From Dipteronia dyeriana (lineage: Eukaryota > Streptophyta > Magnoliopsida > Sapindales > Sapindaceae), in contig CM065298.1 of NCBI GenBank assembly GCA_032871835.1, positions 97,215,891 through 97,279,890 of the forward strand: a DNA stretch of 64,000 nucleotides, given 5' to 3'. Shown one piece after another: positions 1-10,088 of the stretch; positions within the stretch are counted from its first letter, which is position 1, and the number at the start of each line of letters is the position of its first letter. The translations under genes and the position numbers were made by a program. Under the pieces are notes generated by a model, which ran no database searches, was not told the origin of the DNA, and saw only the letters and a program-made list of their open reading frames with translations.

Positions 1-55
1 CTGCATTTTTGCTGATTTTGAAAATGTAAGATGGAACTGTAGAACTGTCTCTCAC

Positions 56-2077
56 CTTCCATCAGGCAGGGAGCGACGAATTGTGAAGGGGATTTTACGC
101 TCACGAAGCTCCTTCATAGCAATCTACGAAATTGGCAGAATGCAACAAAATAAAATTTTATACCATGGAAGGCACATTATGAATTATAAAACTATTTGAG
201 AGCTCTTCTGTGTATCCTGATTCATGCAACTCATTTAATAAAATAGAATGGCAAAATCATAACTATGTTTCTGGACAAAAAGGCCCTTCTAAAATTGTCG
301 AAACAGAGAGAATATCTGAAACAGAAAGAGCATAACTAAAACAATAATAGTAGCAGAAATGAAGACCTGACCCCATCAACAATTAATTGGCAAAAAACAA
401 AAAAAAAGCGTGACCAAGGGAAGTGGCACTGGCAGCATCGAGAAGGTAAGAAAACAGTAAAAAAAAACCCTGGTAAGTAATTAGAGTAGGTGCAACCAAG
501 ACAAAATATAGCCACCGTACAAACGTGCAAGCTTCAATCTGAATATGCTTAAAAGAATTGAAAGGAAAACGAGACCCCCAAGATTTTTTCCCAGGTAGAA
601 AAGATAGAAACAATAGCATATGAATGCATAATTCTAAACGGACCAACTAATAAGAAACTTTGGACAAATTAAGCTGAAAAATGTATCACAAAGACACGTA
701 TCAACAAGAACAATTCAATATGCATTTGCAATCCCCTCCCCTGAACGTAGCAAACACTAAAGTTAATCTTAGTAAAATGGCCGGGATAAGCATAATCTTC
801 TTTCAGAGCAAAGAATACTAAGAAAAAACTCTCAATATTATAGTTCTAATATGCATGTAAGGTGACATTAACATGGCCACAAGGAAAATATTAGTTATCA
901 GCTTACTGTTAGAATTCCATGAATATGATCCTGACTATAAAACCATGACGTGCCTATCATACATGATAGAAGACGAGGAATCAGAAGAAAAGAGATCTAT
1001 TTGTCCAATGTTATGTCTCAAAGAATGTTACCTCAAGTGGATCGGTCTCACCCTCCAACTCAACCATCACAGGAGCATTCATGCTGCTCAGCCAAATAGG
1101 AATTTATTATAGTCTAAACTCAAAACAGTATATTAGAGAGACAAGGTACCCCCAGAAAGAGACAACTAACCTGATTTGCAAAGCTCGGGTACCCAAGATC
1201 CTGGCACGCTCATATTTGGTCATAAATTTCGATGTTTTCCGAGTTGCGCCTTTCTGTTCTAGTTCTACTTTTTCCTCAGTTTCAATAGGTTCCCCTTCCC
1301 CCACAGCCTCTTCGTTGTTGTTATCGATATCTTCCTCAGCACCTTCCTGTCCAATTGATCCAGCAAAGCTCAAGTAATTTTATCAAGAACACGAATAATA
1401 AATAAACAGATTCATTGCGTTTCTTATCGCAAGTTAACCAAAGTAACGACTTCTTACCTCAATCTCAGGCTCTGGTGGCTCGTCCTCATATCTGCAACAA
1501 GAATTTACTACATCAATTAGATTGTAATCCAACTAAATGGGAAAAAATCGATATCATATCTCCACCGTATACGTTTGCATAAGTTTTTGACAGTATTGTT
1601 TCGTAAATAACAGAAAAGTGTACTGCAACACACAAAAGAGTATACCTAGAAAACCAATCAATATAAACTGCTATTATCGATTATGGCATGCCAATCAATG
1701 AAAATAATTACAACATAACGATTAAGAGACGCGACATAACGGTTAAGGAAACAACCCACCTAAAACAAACATTGCCAGGAATAATCATTCAATTTGAAAA
1801 CTGTAAATTAGGTTATCAATCTAACTAAGAAGCAAAAACACAGAAGATTCAAATATCACTGTCTACAGCTAAAAATACGCTTATAAAACATAGAATTAAA
1901 CAACATTTCTTATGATTTCGATATCATGAAACAAAAAAAGTAGGAGAAACGAAACCCTAATTCGGGTGTGTACAAATATACCAATATATGTACATATACA
2001 TATTCAGAGAGAGAGTGTGTATGTGTGTGAAAGAAGACGAACCCCATGTCGACATCATTGTAATCATCGTCGGCCAT
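56..2077 (-). CDS. NRPB6: RNA polymerase I/II/III common subunit RPB6 (RPABC2), 3' end outside window
   Basis: Small subunit shared by nuclear RNA polymerases I, II and III; in the family it sits at the base of the clamp and helps assembly. Five exons can be joined on the minus strand: 2077-2043, 1491-1458, 1346-1171, 1083-1032 and 123-56, all with GT/AG borders and matching phases. The start codon at 2077 opens [17 protein letters not shown], the acidic head typical of plant RPB6. Exon 3 holds the conserved core [19 protein letters not shown], exon 4 reads [17 protein letters not shown] and exon 5 [17 protein letters not shown]. The exons encode about 121 residues; plant RPB6 is near 144, so the missing last exon (about 22 residues, usually ending the DELIVEDSW motif) lies beyond position 1. 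Introns are 551, 111, 87 and 908 bp. One oddity is RRSLPDG where plant relatives usually have RRYLPDG. No frame damage is visible, so the gene is probably functional. Confidence 0.95.
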
Positions 2078-2147
2078 TGTTGAATGTTAAGTTTGGTTGA
2101 TTTTCTCTAGTGGGGTTTGGTTCTCTGCTGCTGCTGCTCTGTTTCTG

Positions 2148-2155
2148 CTTATAAA
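2148..2155 (-). promoter_or_regulatory. Possible TATA element of RPB6
   Basis: On the minus strand this reads TTTATAAG, about 70 nt upstream of the RPB6 start codon. A short 5' leader with a CTG/CAG-rich stretch (2128-2140) would follow. Position and sequence fit a TATA box, but many plant housekeeping promoters lack one, so this is tentative. Confidence 0.3.
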
Positions 2156-2261
2156 ACCCTGACAGAAAACTGGACTCCAGAATTCTCTTAACCAAATTTG
2201 AAGTGGTATCAGACGGCGACGTTTCACTGTTGAGGTCGGTCTCTTATTCAATAATAATTAT

Positions 2262-2293
2262 TGGGCCGGATCAATCTTCGGCCCATAGGCCCA
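2262..2293. promoter_or_regulatory. Cluster of site II (TGGGCC) motifs upstream of RPB6
   Basis: Three GGCCCA/TGGGCC hexamers lie at 2262-2267, 2280-2285 and 2288-2293, about 185-215 bp upstream of the RPB6 ATG. Site II elements are known plant promoter motifs bound by TCP factors and are common in promoters of ribosomal and other growth-linked genes, which suits an RNA polymerase subunit. Regulatory activity is inferred. Confidence 0.5.
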
Positions 2294-2368
2294 AGATATC
2301 TTGAAAAGCTGGGCAGTCTGGCAGACGACTGCATTAAATTAAAGTCAGACAAGGATCATGACTCTTGA

Positions 2369-2395
2369 GTGACGTGCCCAGGCACGTCACGTGAC
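2369..2395. promoter_or_regulatory. ACGT-core palindromes with G-box
   Basis: A perfect 10-bp inverted repeat (GTGACGTGCC, 2-nt spacer CA, GGCACGTCAC; 2369-2390) overlaps a second palindrome, GTCACGTGAC (2386-2395), whose centre CACGTG is a G-box. Another ACGT core follows at about 2401. Such ACGT elements bind bZIP/bHLH factors in plants. It lies about 300 bp upstream of RPB6 with no gene recognised on its other side until the P450 relic. Confidence 0.45.
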
Positions 2396-2504
2396 CGATC
2401 ACGTCATCCATTTCTAGCTGTGCTAATATATTAGTGGGCCGAAATGTAAATTAAATTTGGCCGAACACGCGTCTCTAAATTTGGGTCTAAATAAACCCCA
2501 CTTT

Positions 2505-2717
2505 GTTTTTTAAGAAACCGATTTTACCCCAAAAAAATCGTGAAAGAAACAATTCTAATTTTAAGACAAAAAAACAAATCCTCACATTTTTTTTTCTTTT
2601 TACATAAGTCTGTTTTTTAAGAAACCGATTTTACCCCAAAAAAATCGTGAAAGAAACAATTCTAATTTTAAGACAAAAAAACAAATCCTCACTTTTTTTT
2701 TCTTTTTACATAAGTCT
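2505..2717. repeat. 107-bp tandem duplication
   Basis: The stretch starting GTTTTTTAAGAAACCG and ending ACATAAGTCT occurs twice head to tail (2505-2611 and 2612-2717). The copies are nearly identical; one base is missing in the second. It is non-coding and AT-rich, and looks like a recent local duplication. Confidence 0.9.
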
Positions 2718-2729
2718 ACTATAAAACCA

Positions 2730-2730
<1 letters not shown>

Positions 2731-2794
<64 letters not shown>
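2731..2794. repeat. Compound (TC)n(TA)n microsatellite
   Basis: About 15 TC dinucleotides run directly into about 16 TA dinucleotides. Such compound tracts are typical of plant intergenic DNA and probably vary in length. The rest of the gap to the P450 relic (2795-3116) is AT-rich and holds no recognisable feature. Confidence 0.95.
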
Positions 2795-2798
<4 letters not shown>

Positions 2799-3116
2799 AA
2801 TATATACTTGTTGCTTAAGAATCAAGGAATATGTGTACATAATTAAAAACAAAATACGCAATATATAATTAAAAACAAAGTTGATATCGATTGAGTAAGA
2901 GATTTACCGAAACTTAGGAAAATCAATCGCTATAAGAGAGGAGTATCCCCACAATTTGTAATTTAACAAACAAATATGGGACTTGAACATTTGTCACTTC
3001 TCATGTACCACTTAGGTCAAAGGTTCGACGTTGAGGTTGTATCTCTCTCACTCAAATCTCGGATTATTTATAATTATTCCATCGTATATTTATATATATA
3101 AAGCAAACAAGCCGGA

Positions 3117-3580
3117 TCATAATTTCCTTAATTTTGGAATGAGCACAAGAGGTTGTTGCTTCATCAACGTTATTCCAAATATCTCATCCATATCTAGTTC
3201 CTGGCCAGGATCAAGAGACCACTCAAAATGGTACACTAAAGAAGCCAAAGCCAATTGAAGTAGTCTCACACCCATTGCCAATCCAGCACAAATTCTCCTT
3301 CCACTACCAAAAGGCAAGAATTCAAAATCCTCCCCTTTATGTACATCACAATTCAGGAATCTCTCTGGTTTAAATTAAACTCAAAGGCTCTTCCCAAACC
3401 GTAGGATCTCTCCCAGTTGCCCAAGCGTTCACGAGCACTTTCGCGTCTTTAATTTGGGACGGTGTAGTTCATGACTCGACAATCCTTGATGGCTCGATGT
3501 GGGAGTAGAAATGGTAATGGAGGGTGTAATCTTATGGTTTCCTTCACACATGCATTCAGATAAGGGAGGCTGGTCCCCTA
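3117..3580 (-). pseudogene. Cytochrome P450 C-terminal relic (CYP76-like)
   Basis: On the minus strand the C-terminal third of a plant P450 can be followed across three frames. It begins with the K-helix region, reading [17 protein letters not shown] (ExxR motif at 3541-3530), continues [19 protein letters not shown], then VLVNAWATGRDPTVW, a PERF-type segment, the haem-binding loop PFGSGRRICAG (3314-3282, axial Cys present) and the tail ITLMKQQPLVLIP, with a stop at 3117. Two frameshifts break it: one extra base after TVPN and four extra bases before the PERF segment. An in-frame stop lies just upstream of the K-helix part, and no N-terminal half, membrane anchor or I-helix is visible. Motif style suggests the CYP71 clan, perhaps CYP76. 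It is a non-functional fragment. Confidence 0.85.
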
Positions 3581-4047
3581 TGTGTGTGACTCTTTTATTG
3601 AGCTTTCTTAGATATTTTGTGATAATTCTTAGTGAAGTTTTCTCATTGTGTTCGGGTTCTTCATCAACTCCACCATGTACCACATGGGTAAATGTTCCTA
3701 CAAATTCTAAACGGAGGTGTATTCGAATAATTCACTAAAAGATAAAACCCCATATTAGTAGATAACAATAAACAGAAAAGTTTATCAATGTAACCGATCA
3801 GTTCATTGGAGAATCCACTATTAAGTAAAACATCTAAGAAATCTCTATCTCTACAGCCTATCATCATCATGCACAAAATCTCTAGCTTTTCTTTCTCTTC
3901 TCTCTTTTTATTGTGCTATCCCAAGTCTCACACATTTTCTAAAAACATTGATCACTTTTCCTCCTTAGACCTTGAAGATCAAACACATTCAACAATGGAA
4001 ACATATATGATATGTTACGTTTGGAGCTGCCCACAACCTCAACATAT
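3581..4047. other. Intergenic stretch, nothing recognised
   Basis: Between the P450 relic and the copia element I see only short unrelated frames and pyrimidine-rich sequence. No conserved motif, repeat or RNA gene stands out. Confidence 0.6.
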
Positions 4048-5076
4048 TGTTGTTTTTAGTACGTAAAAACAATTTGGTTTGAATCTGCAGAACATAACAA
4101 ACAGAAACAAAACGTTAGAGAATCGTGACCCGTGTTTCACACGGTATCCTTAAGGCAATTTCACAGTATATAACACCGTATGTGTATAGCGATTGTCTTT
4201 CAGGATACAACGATTCAACAGTGGAAGTGCGAAGCACAACCACTTCCAGCGAACTCAAATCAGGTTCGAACTTACCAAGAACAGAGAAAAAAAAAGAGAA
4301 GAGAGAATAACAATTGCTCTGTAATTTCTTGATTCTAAGAATTGTGTGTAGACTAGGTTTTTTTTTCATATATATTTATAGTCTAGATTGATTTGGAAAT
4401 TATTTGATAACTACATTTTAAATGATAAAGGAAATTTAATTAAAGAATAATCTTTTAAAAAGATTTATTCCTGATTGATCATTGATTCTAATCACTTAGT
4501 GATCAAGTAAGTATCAGAATCCAAAACTGATCACTGATTCTGATTACTTAGTGATCAAGTAAGTATCAGAATCCAAAACGAAAATCAACTATTTCCTTAA
4601 TTCAATTAATTTCTTTAATCAAAAAATGGAAATTATCATTCTTCCTTATCATTCATTTAAAACGTTTGACTTAGGGAAAATAATTAATTCTTTCCTTATC
4701 AATAAATTGATTTAGAAAAAAATAAATTTAAAATAGTAGCAAAATTCGGTTGTACTCTTACGGTCCAACTGATGACACATTCGTGTACGCAGGACGCGCC
4801 CACACACATGTTGATAAGTTACTATTGCACAACTAATTATATACTACATATAAGGGTTTTACCCAACCAATGTGAGATGCATATTTTCCCTACACAATAG
4901 GCTCACTTTGAGACTCAATTTCTCATTCACCCATTAATCGATTTGTGAGTTTGAGTATACCATTTCGAAGCTCTCACGAAGGAGAATTCGAATATAAATT
5001 GATCTTTCATTTTCATGAAACCGATCATACTCAAATATCGCTCTCAAACCTCAAGTTTATCACAAATTTTCCAACA
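4048..5076 (-). repeat. 3' LTR of the copia element
   Basis: 1029 bp, TGTTG...CAACA, matching 10089-11116 over its whole length with scattered substitutions and small indels. Both LTRs carry an internal tandem duplication of about 54 bp around a TTAGTGATCAAGTAAGTATC motif (here about 4465-4580), and a TATA-rich tract (about 4365-4380) that could be the promoter on the minus strand. Confidence 0.9.
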
Positions 5077-5689
5077 ATCCCCAACATGAATGAAATTGAC
5101 CTATGAGACACGAGAAAAGACTTTTTGGTAAGTTCAAACGGCCGATACCTGCATAGGATAGGTAGGTGTTACCCTTTGAACATTCCCTTGTAAATGTATG
5201 CTTACTTTACTGGTTGATCAGTAGATGTGATATCCTTGAACTGTTCCGCGGTTTTGTGTAAACGATCACACACCTTACATAGGTATCTTCCAGACCCGAT
5301 TTGGTTTTCATTTTTACTTTCGTTTTGGCCATGAACATGTGCCTGGTTCTGTGAGAGTATCTGGAGAATATAGCCCCTCACTATTCTCTTTTAGAAGCGG
5401 CCCCACTTCTCTCTCACATAGGTGGTTTCTTAATTAAGAGTAACTCGTATTACTCTACTCAGATTTCCATAACTAGGAATTTCGACGTATAAGAATCATT
5501 AAAAACATAGTTTAACCTTTTCCTACGGGCATCACTGTTTCATCATAGGAATGGACTTGAGGGTAACCCCCACAGTGATCCAACTGAGTGTTACAACTTG
5601 GTTGTCCAATTGAACCTAGATCTTGGGATCTCCAGTCAACTAGGTTGAGTGTCCATTGTATCGACTTTTTATCTAATGGGCTTTAGTCT

Positions 5690-6107
5690 CATTCCTCTCG
5701 ATGATGTCTCAACTAACTCTCTATTAACCCTTTGGTTAGCAGATCCGCAATGTTATCTTTTGACTTTACATAGTCAATCGAGATAACTCCAGTTGAGATA
5801 AGTTGTCTAATGGTGTTATGTCTTCGACGTATGTGTCTAGACTTCCCATTCTACATGTTGTTATGTGCTCTTTCTATTGCCAATTGACTATCACAGTGGA
5901 TGCAAATGCTGGCACATGCTTTGGCCATCTAGGAATATCCTCTAAGAATTGGCGTAGCCATTCAGCCTCCTCACCACATTTATCTAGAGCGATACACTCA
6001 GATTCCATTGTGGATCTGGCTATACATTTCCGTTTGGAGGATTTCAAAGATACAAACGCACCTCCTAAAGTGAATACATACTCACTAGTGGATTTTGAAT
6101 ATTTCAT
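5690..6107 (-). pseudogene. Copia RNase H remnant
   Basis: Minus-strand reading gives the end of a copia polyprotein: [20 protein letters not shown], then [18 protein letters not shown] and [14 protein letters not shown], the usual RNase H layout after reverse transcriptase. Beyond a frameshift near 5870 the C-terminal segment HIRRRHNTIRQLISTGVI followed by DYVKSKDNIADLLTKGL can be read, the signature end of Tork-type polyproteins. Stops and shifts show it is dead. About 600 bp of non-coding 3' region (5077-5690) separate it from the 3' LTR. Confidence 0.85.
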
Positions 6108-6188
6108 ATCAAATATCCAGTTCGCATCAGTGTATCCTTCTAGGACTGCAGGATATCTGGCATCATGCAGCCCATAATTACAAATAAA

Positions 6189-7083
6189 TTACGAGTACTT
6201 CAGTACTCTTACTATTCCTTTCCAGTGATCAGTTCCCAGATTAATCGTATATCTACTTAATTTGCTGACTGTATTAGCTATGTCTGGTCTTGTACAACTT
6301 GTTAAGTACATCAGACTTCCTATCACTCGAGAATATTCTAATTGAGAGACGCTCTCACATTTATTCTTGGATAGGTGTAGATTTGTATCTACTAGTGTTC
6401 TGGATATCCCAGAATCATTTTTTGTTGAATTTTTCAAGAATCATGTCAACATAGTGTGACTGACTTAGAATGAGTCTGTTTGATATCCTTGAGATTTTCA
6501 TTCCCAACATTACATCAGTTGGTCCCATATCTTTCTTATCAAATCATGATTTCAACATCTCTTTGGTAGATTTGACCATTTTATTATCACTACCAACAAT
6601 TAGCATGTCATTAACGTATAGACCCAAAATGACATATTCATTTTCAGTGTCTTTGACATAAACACATTTGTCACATTCATTGATTTTAAAATCATTTGAC
6701 ATCATAATATTGTCAAATTTCTCATGCCATTGCTTTGGTGCTTGCTTTAGACCATATAAAGACTTCACCAACTTACAGACTTTCTTTCCTTACCCTGGAG
6801 CGAAAAAACCCTCAGGTTATTCTATATAGATCTCTTCATCTAATTCTCCATATAAGAAAGTTGTTTTCACATCCATTTGATGTACTTCAAGATTTCTCAA
6901 AGCTGCGATTGCAAGTATCATCCTAATGGAGGTTATTCTCGTTACAGGAGAATACGTATCAAAGCAATAGAATACGTATAAAGCAATAGAATACGTATAA
7001 AAGCAATCTATGTCTTCTTGTTGATTGCAACCTTTAATTAGAAGTCTGGCCTTATACTTATCAATTGATCCATCCGTTTTCAT
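6189..7083 (-). pseudogene. Copia reverse transcriptase remnant
   Basis: Three overlapping minus-strand pieces cover the domain: DGSIDKYKARLLIKG and YSPVTRITSIRMILAIAA with HQMDVKTTFLYGELDEEIYI (6817-7083), then VKSLYGLKQAPKQWHEKFD and LGLYVNDMLIVG (6544-6771), then [20 protein letters not shown] (6189-6437). The catalytic YVDD box reads YVND, losing one metal-binding aspartate. A 20-bp tandem triplication (6950-7008) interrupts the domain before the YSPVTR motif, and frameshifts separate the pieces. It cannot encode active enzyme. Confidence 0.9.
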
Positions 7084-7246
7084 TTTCCTCTTTGAAATCC
7101 ATTTGGACCCTAGCGATTTACATCACGGAGGAAGGTCCACTAATTTCCAAGCATGGTTATGGAGTATGGAATCAATTTCGCTATTGATAGCCTCTTTCCA
7201 CAATAGTCCTTCTGAATAACTTACCGCTTCTTCAAAGGTTCGAGGT

Positions 7247-7905
7247 TTACCTTCTAGCAAAAGGGTCAAAATCTAGACCAAAAGGTTTTTCTGTCCCAGC
7301 TCTTTTGCTACGTCTAGGTTCATCCTCAACTTCTTGTTCTTGGTCCATACAACTTTCAACATGTGTTCGTTTTGACCAATTTGCTTCATCATTGGATTTA
7401 CATTGAAATACATCTTCAAAGAACAATGCATTTCTTGATTCCATTATCGTGTTTTTGTGTGTATCTGGGATGTCAGACTTATTCACCAAAAATCGATAAG
7501 CACTATTGTTATGTGCATATCCAATGAAAATGCAATCAACGATTTTCGGACCGATTTTCGGACCTATTTTCACATTCTTAGGTGTAGGTACAACCACTTT
7601 GGCAAGACACCCCCACATTCGTAAGAATTTATAGGAATACTTTCTTCCTTTCCACAACTCATATGGGGTTTTGTCTACTTTCTTACGGGGTACCATATTT
7701 AAAAGGTAATATAGCTTCACCCCACATGTTCTGAGACAATCCAGAACTTATCATCATTGCATTTATCATTTCTTTCAAGGAATGATCTTTTTGTTCAGAA
7801 ACTTCATTTTGCTGATACGGTACAATGGTTTAATGTATGATTCCATGTTGTGCACATAATTCACCAAATGGTGCTTTATACTCACCATCTCGGTTGCTTC
7901 TTAAT
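7247..7905 (-). pseudogene. Copia integrase C-terminal half remnant
   Basis: The minus strand reads DGEYKAPFGELCAQHGIIH, then LKEMINAMMISSGLSQNMWG, and in another frame VPRKKVDKTPYELWKGRKYS, FLRMWGCLAKVVVP and VDCIFIGYAHNNSAYRF, ending in the linker to reverse transcriptase. This is the second half of a Tork/Tnt1-type integrase. The zinc-binding N-terminus and the first catalytic aspartate are absent: upstream the sequence runs straight into gag (about 7905-7925), marking an internal deletion. KIGPKIGPKI shows a small in-frame duplication. Confidence 0.85.
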
Positions 7906-7919
7906 GACAACAACCACTA

Positions 7920-8540
7920 GAAGGTTTCACTTTGGGTCATCCCTTCGGCATGAATCTTAAGCAGACTCACTTGAAGCTCTTAGACTTGACTCATAGTCAT
8001 GAAGTCCTTCATCTTGTAATCAAGAAACCGGCCTACAACAAACCTTTTGGATCCTATATCCTCAGTCTTGTATTTCCGGTCTAACGACACCAACAGTTCT
8101 TTGGCTGGTTTTCTTTTAAAGAATATACGCTATACAACGAATCTGACAGCCCGTTCAGTATGTAGTTTCAGCATAAAAATCTGAATGGTTCCATGCATCA
8201 ATAGCATTCCATACCTGAACATCCCGCCCTTCACCACTATTGGGTTTAAGAGCTTTTTCAGTTAGGAACCTAACTAAGTTCAATGTGGTCAAACAAAACA
8301 ATATCTTTTGCTACCACCACTAAAAGTTCGTGTGACTTACACACTGGCTCATCACCGGTTCTACCATGTTTCTCACGAATGAGTTGATGGCCGAAGTCAA
8401 TGTTGTCACACTTGGCAACAAAATAGGCAATTCGCTCACAAGCAAAGAATCAACACCCGAAGTGTCTAATCCTACACTTGGATTATCATTTGAAGTCTCT
8501 AATGGAACTCTCGAGTACATGTTTGATTTATCTACCATAG
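7920..8540 (-). pseudogene. Copia gag (UBN2-type) remnant
   Basis: Minus-strand translation gives an N-terminal leader from about 8538 (MVDKSNMYSRVPLE...), then KILFCLTTLNLVRFLTEKAL, VWNAIDAWNHSDF, and after shifts [19 protein letters not shown] and KIHAEGMTQSETF. These are the recognisable landmarks of copia gag (UBN2 domain). The capsid part is full of stops, and the C-terminal zinc knuckle and protease have been deleted up to the integrase junction. Confidence 0.75.
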
Positions 8541-8759
8541 TATCATGAGGAGATCAACTGAATTAATATGAAAATTAATTCTCATTAAAATTGGCAACAT
8601 TAAAATCAAATAAGTTTGTTTTGAATTCAAAATTTAATATTTCAATTAATCCGGAATTAATAATTGAAATAAATGATCATGAAATTGATAATTACAATTT
8701 TGAAGTTCAAATAATTGATTTTGACAATAACCACCATTTTAAACTTACATATCCAACTC

Positions 8760-9019
8760 GTTACCACTGTTGATCTTAGGAGCCTTATCAATTAAGAATC
8801 TCGCAAGATTCAATGTGGTCAGTCAGAGCAACATCTTTTGAAATTCATACCACTGAATTTCACTTGTTTCTCCATATGATTCATCATAACTGAAACCGTT
8901 TGGGTATTCATTTGACCCATAAAAGGGTTAACCATCGGGTCGGTCAACTGACCCACAATTGGGTTGACCATCGGATTCTCTTGAGCCACGCTAAGGTTCA
9001 TAGTTAATTTGGCAGTCAT
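8760..9019 (-). pseudogene. Second copy of the copia gag N-terminus
   Basis: A separate frame starts MTAKLTMNLSVAQENPMVNP and ends HMEKQVKFSGMNFKR, the segment that normally precedes the capsid motif also found at 8250-8340. It contains an internal repeat (PMVNP twice). The sequence around 8760-8850 resembles 8240-8330, so the gag start region seems to be present twice, separated by about 200 bp of AT-rich DNA. Confidence 0.6.
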
Positions 9020-10069
9020 CTTACATAGAAAACCAAACCTTTTTTTTTAACCACATATATACAATGATATAAACCATTGATCTATCACATCCGGTATATA
9101 TATAACAATCTCAGATACTGATATAACACAATCGGTTTGTTAATATATATCAACACCCGTGTACAACAATATATCAATAACTGATATATCAAATATAGTG
9201 TATCAAACATTATTCTAGTACTTTAAATATAATATGTATATTTATAAAACATTGCTGCTACTTGGTAAGATTATATAATAATATAACCAATTTATTTCAA
9301 TTGATATCTAACACTGATATCAAACAATAATACTGTCTTTTGATTGACCAAAATTTTATATTATTTAGTTCCACACATAATAGTACAACATACTAATATA
9401 TCAATCGATCTAATTGTATGTTAATATATATCAACAATATATATAGCACATACATATTAATCAATAAAATGATTTGAAAACCAGTGTCAATACTTGAGAT
9501 TAAGTGAACTTAATATATATATGCTCGTATATATATATAAACTGGTTTGTACCTGATTATATAAAGATATAATCCTTTTAACGGTTGTTTCAGATATAGA
9601 CTACAATTATATATCTCTAAAATATCATGTATTTACACAACTCGTGTGTACAACCGATATACTATTAGAATCACGCAAATATCATATATATTATATGACA
9701 GTATCGATATCGATCAGTTGATATCAAACCGGTGAATCAATAATTGATTCTAGATTTCACAATTAAGATCACAATCAGTGTCTAGTATTACAGACCCGAT
9801 TACCCAGTTGAAATCGCAATTAATTTTCAAATCAATGTCTGTTAATAGACCAAATTTTCCAAAAATTAAATCAGATTACTATGTGAAATCAATGTCTAGA
9901 ATTAGATCTGATTTCCACTGTTTTTGTTTCTTTTGAAATCAGTATCTGGAAGCGGACCCAATTTCCACAAATCCTTTTAGTTCCAAGTTTGTCACGATCT
10001 AAACCATAAACCAAAACCAGAAAGTTCTTTTTGTAGAAAACGTTTTTAGAAAAAGATGGATTAATGTAA
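9020..10069 (-). other. Copia 5' untranslated region
   Basis: About 1 kb of very AT-rich sequence between the 5' LTR and gag, full of ATATATC/GATATAT-like words. No coding signal. Long leaders are common in such elements; some of the length may be later expansion. Confidence 0.6.
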
Positions 10070-10086
10070 GGCGAAATTGTCTTAAG
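10070..10086 (-). other. Putative primer-binding site complementary to the element's own LTR
   Basis: Two bases inside the 5' LTR border the minus strand reads CTTAAGACAATTTCGCC. The usual plant copia site, TGGTATCAGAGC for initiator tRNA-Met, is not there. The 17 bases are the exact reverse complement of GGCGAAATTGTCTTAAG on the minus strand at 10206-10190, inside the same LTR. The position fits a primer-binding site; self-priming is inferred. Confidence 0.5.
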
Positions 10087-10088
10087 AT

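Noticed and set aside
2975..3045. Possible tRNA or SINE remnant around AAGGTTCGAC
   Set aside because: A single T-loop-like word without A and B boxes at proper spacing or cloverleaf pairing.
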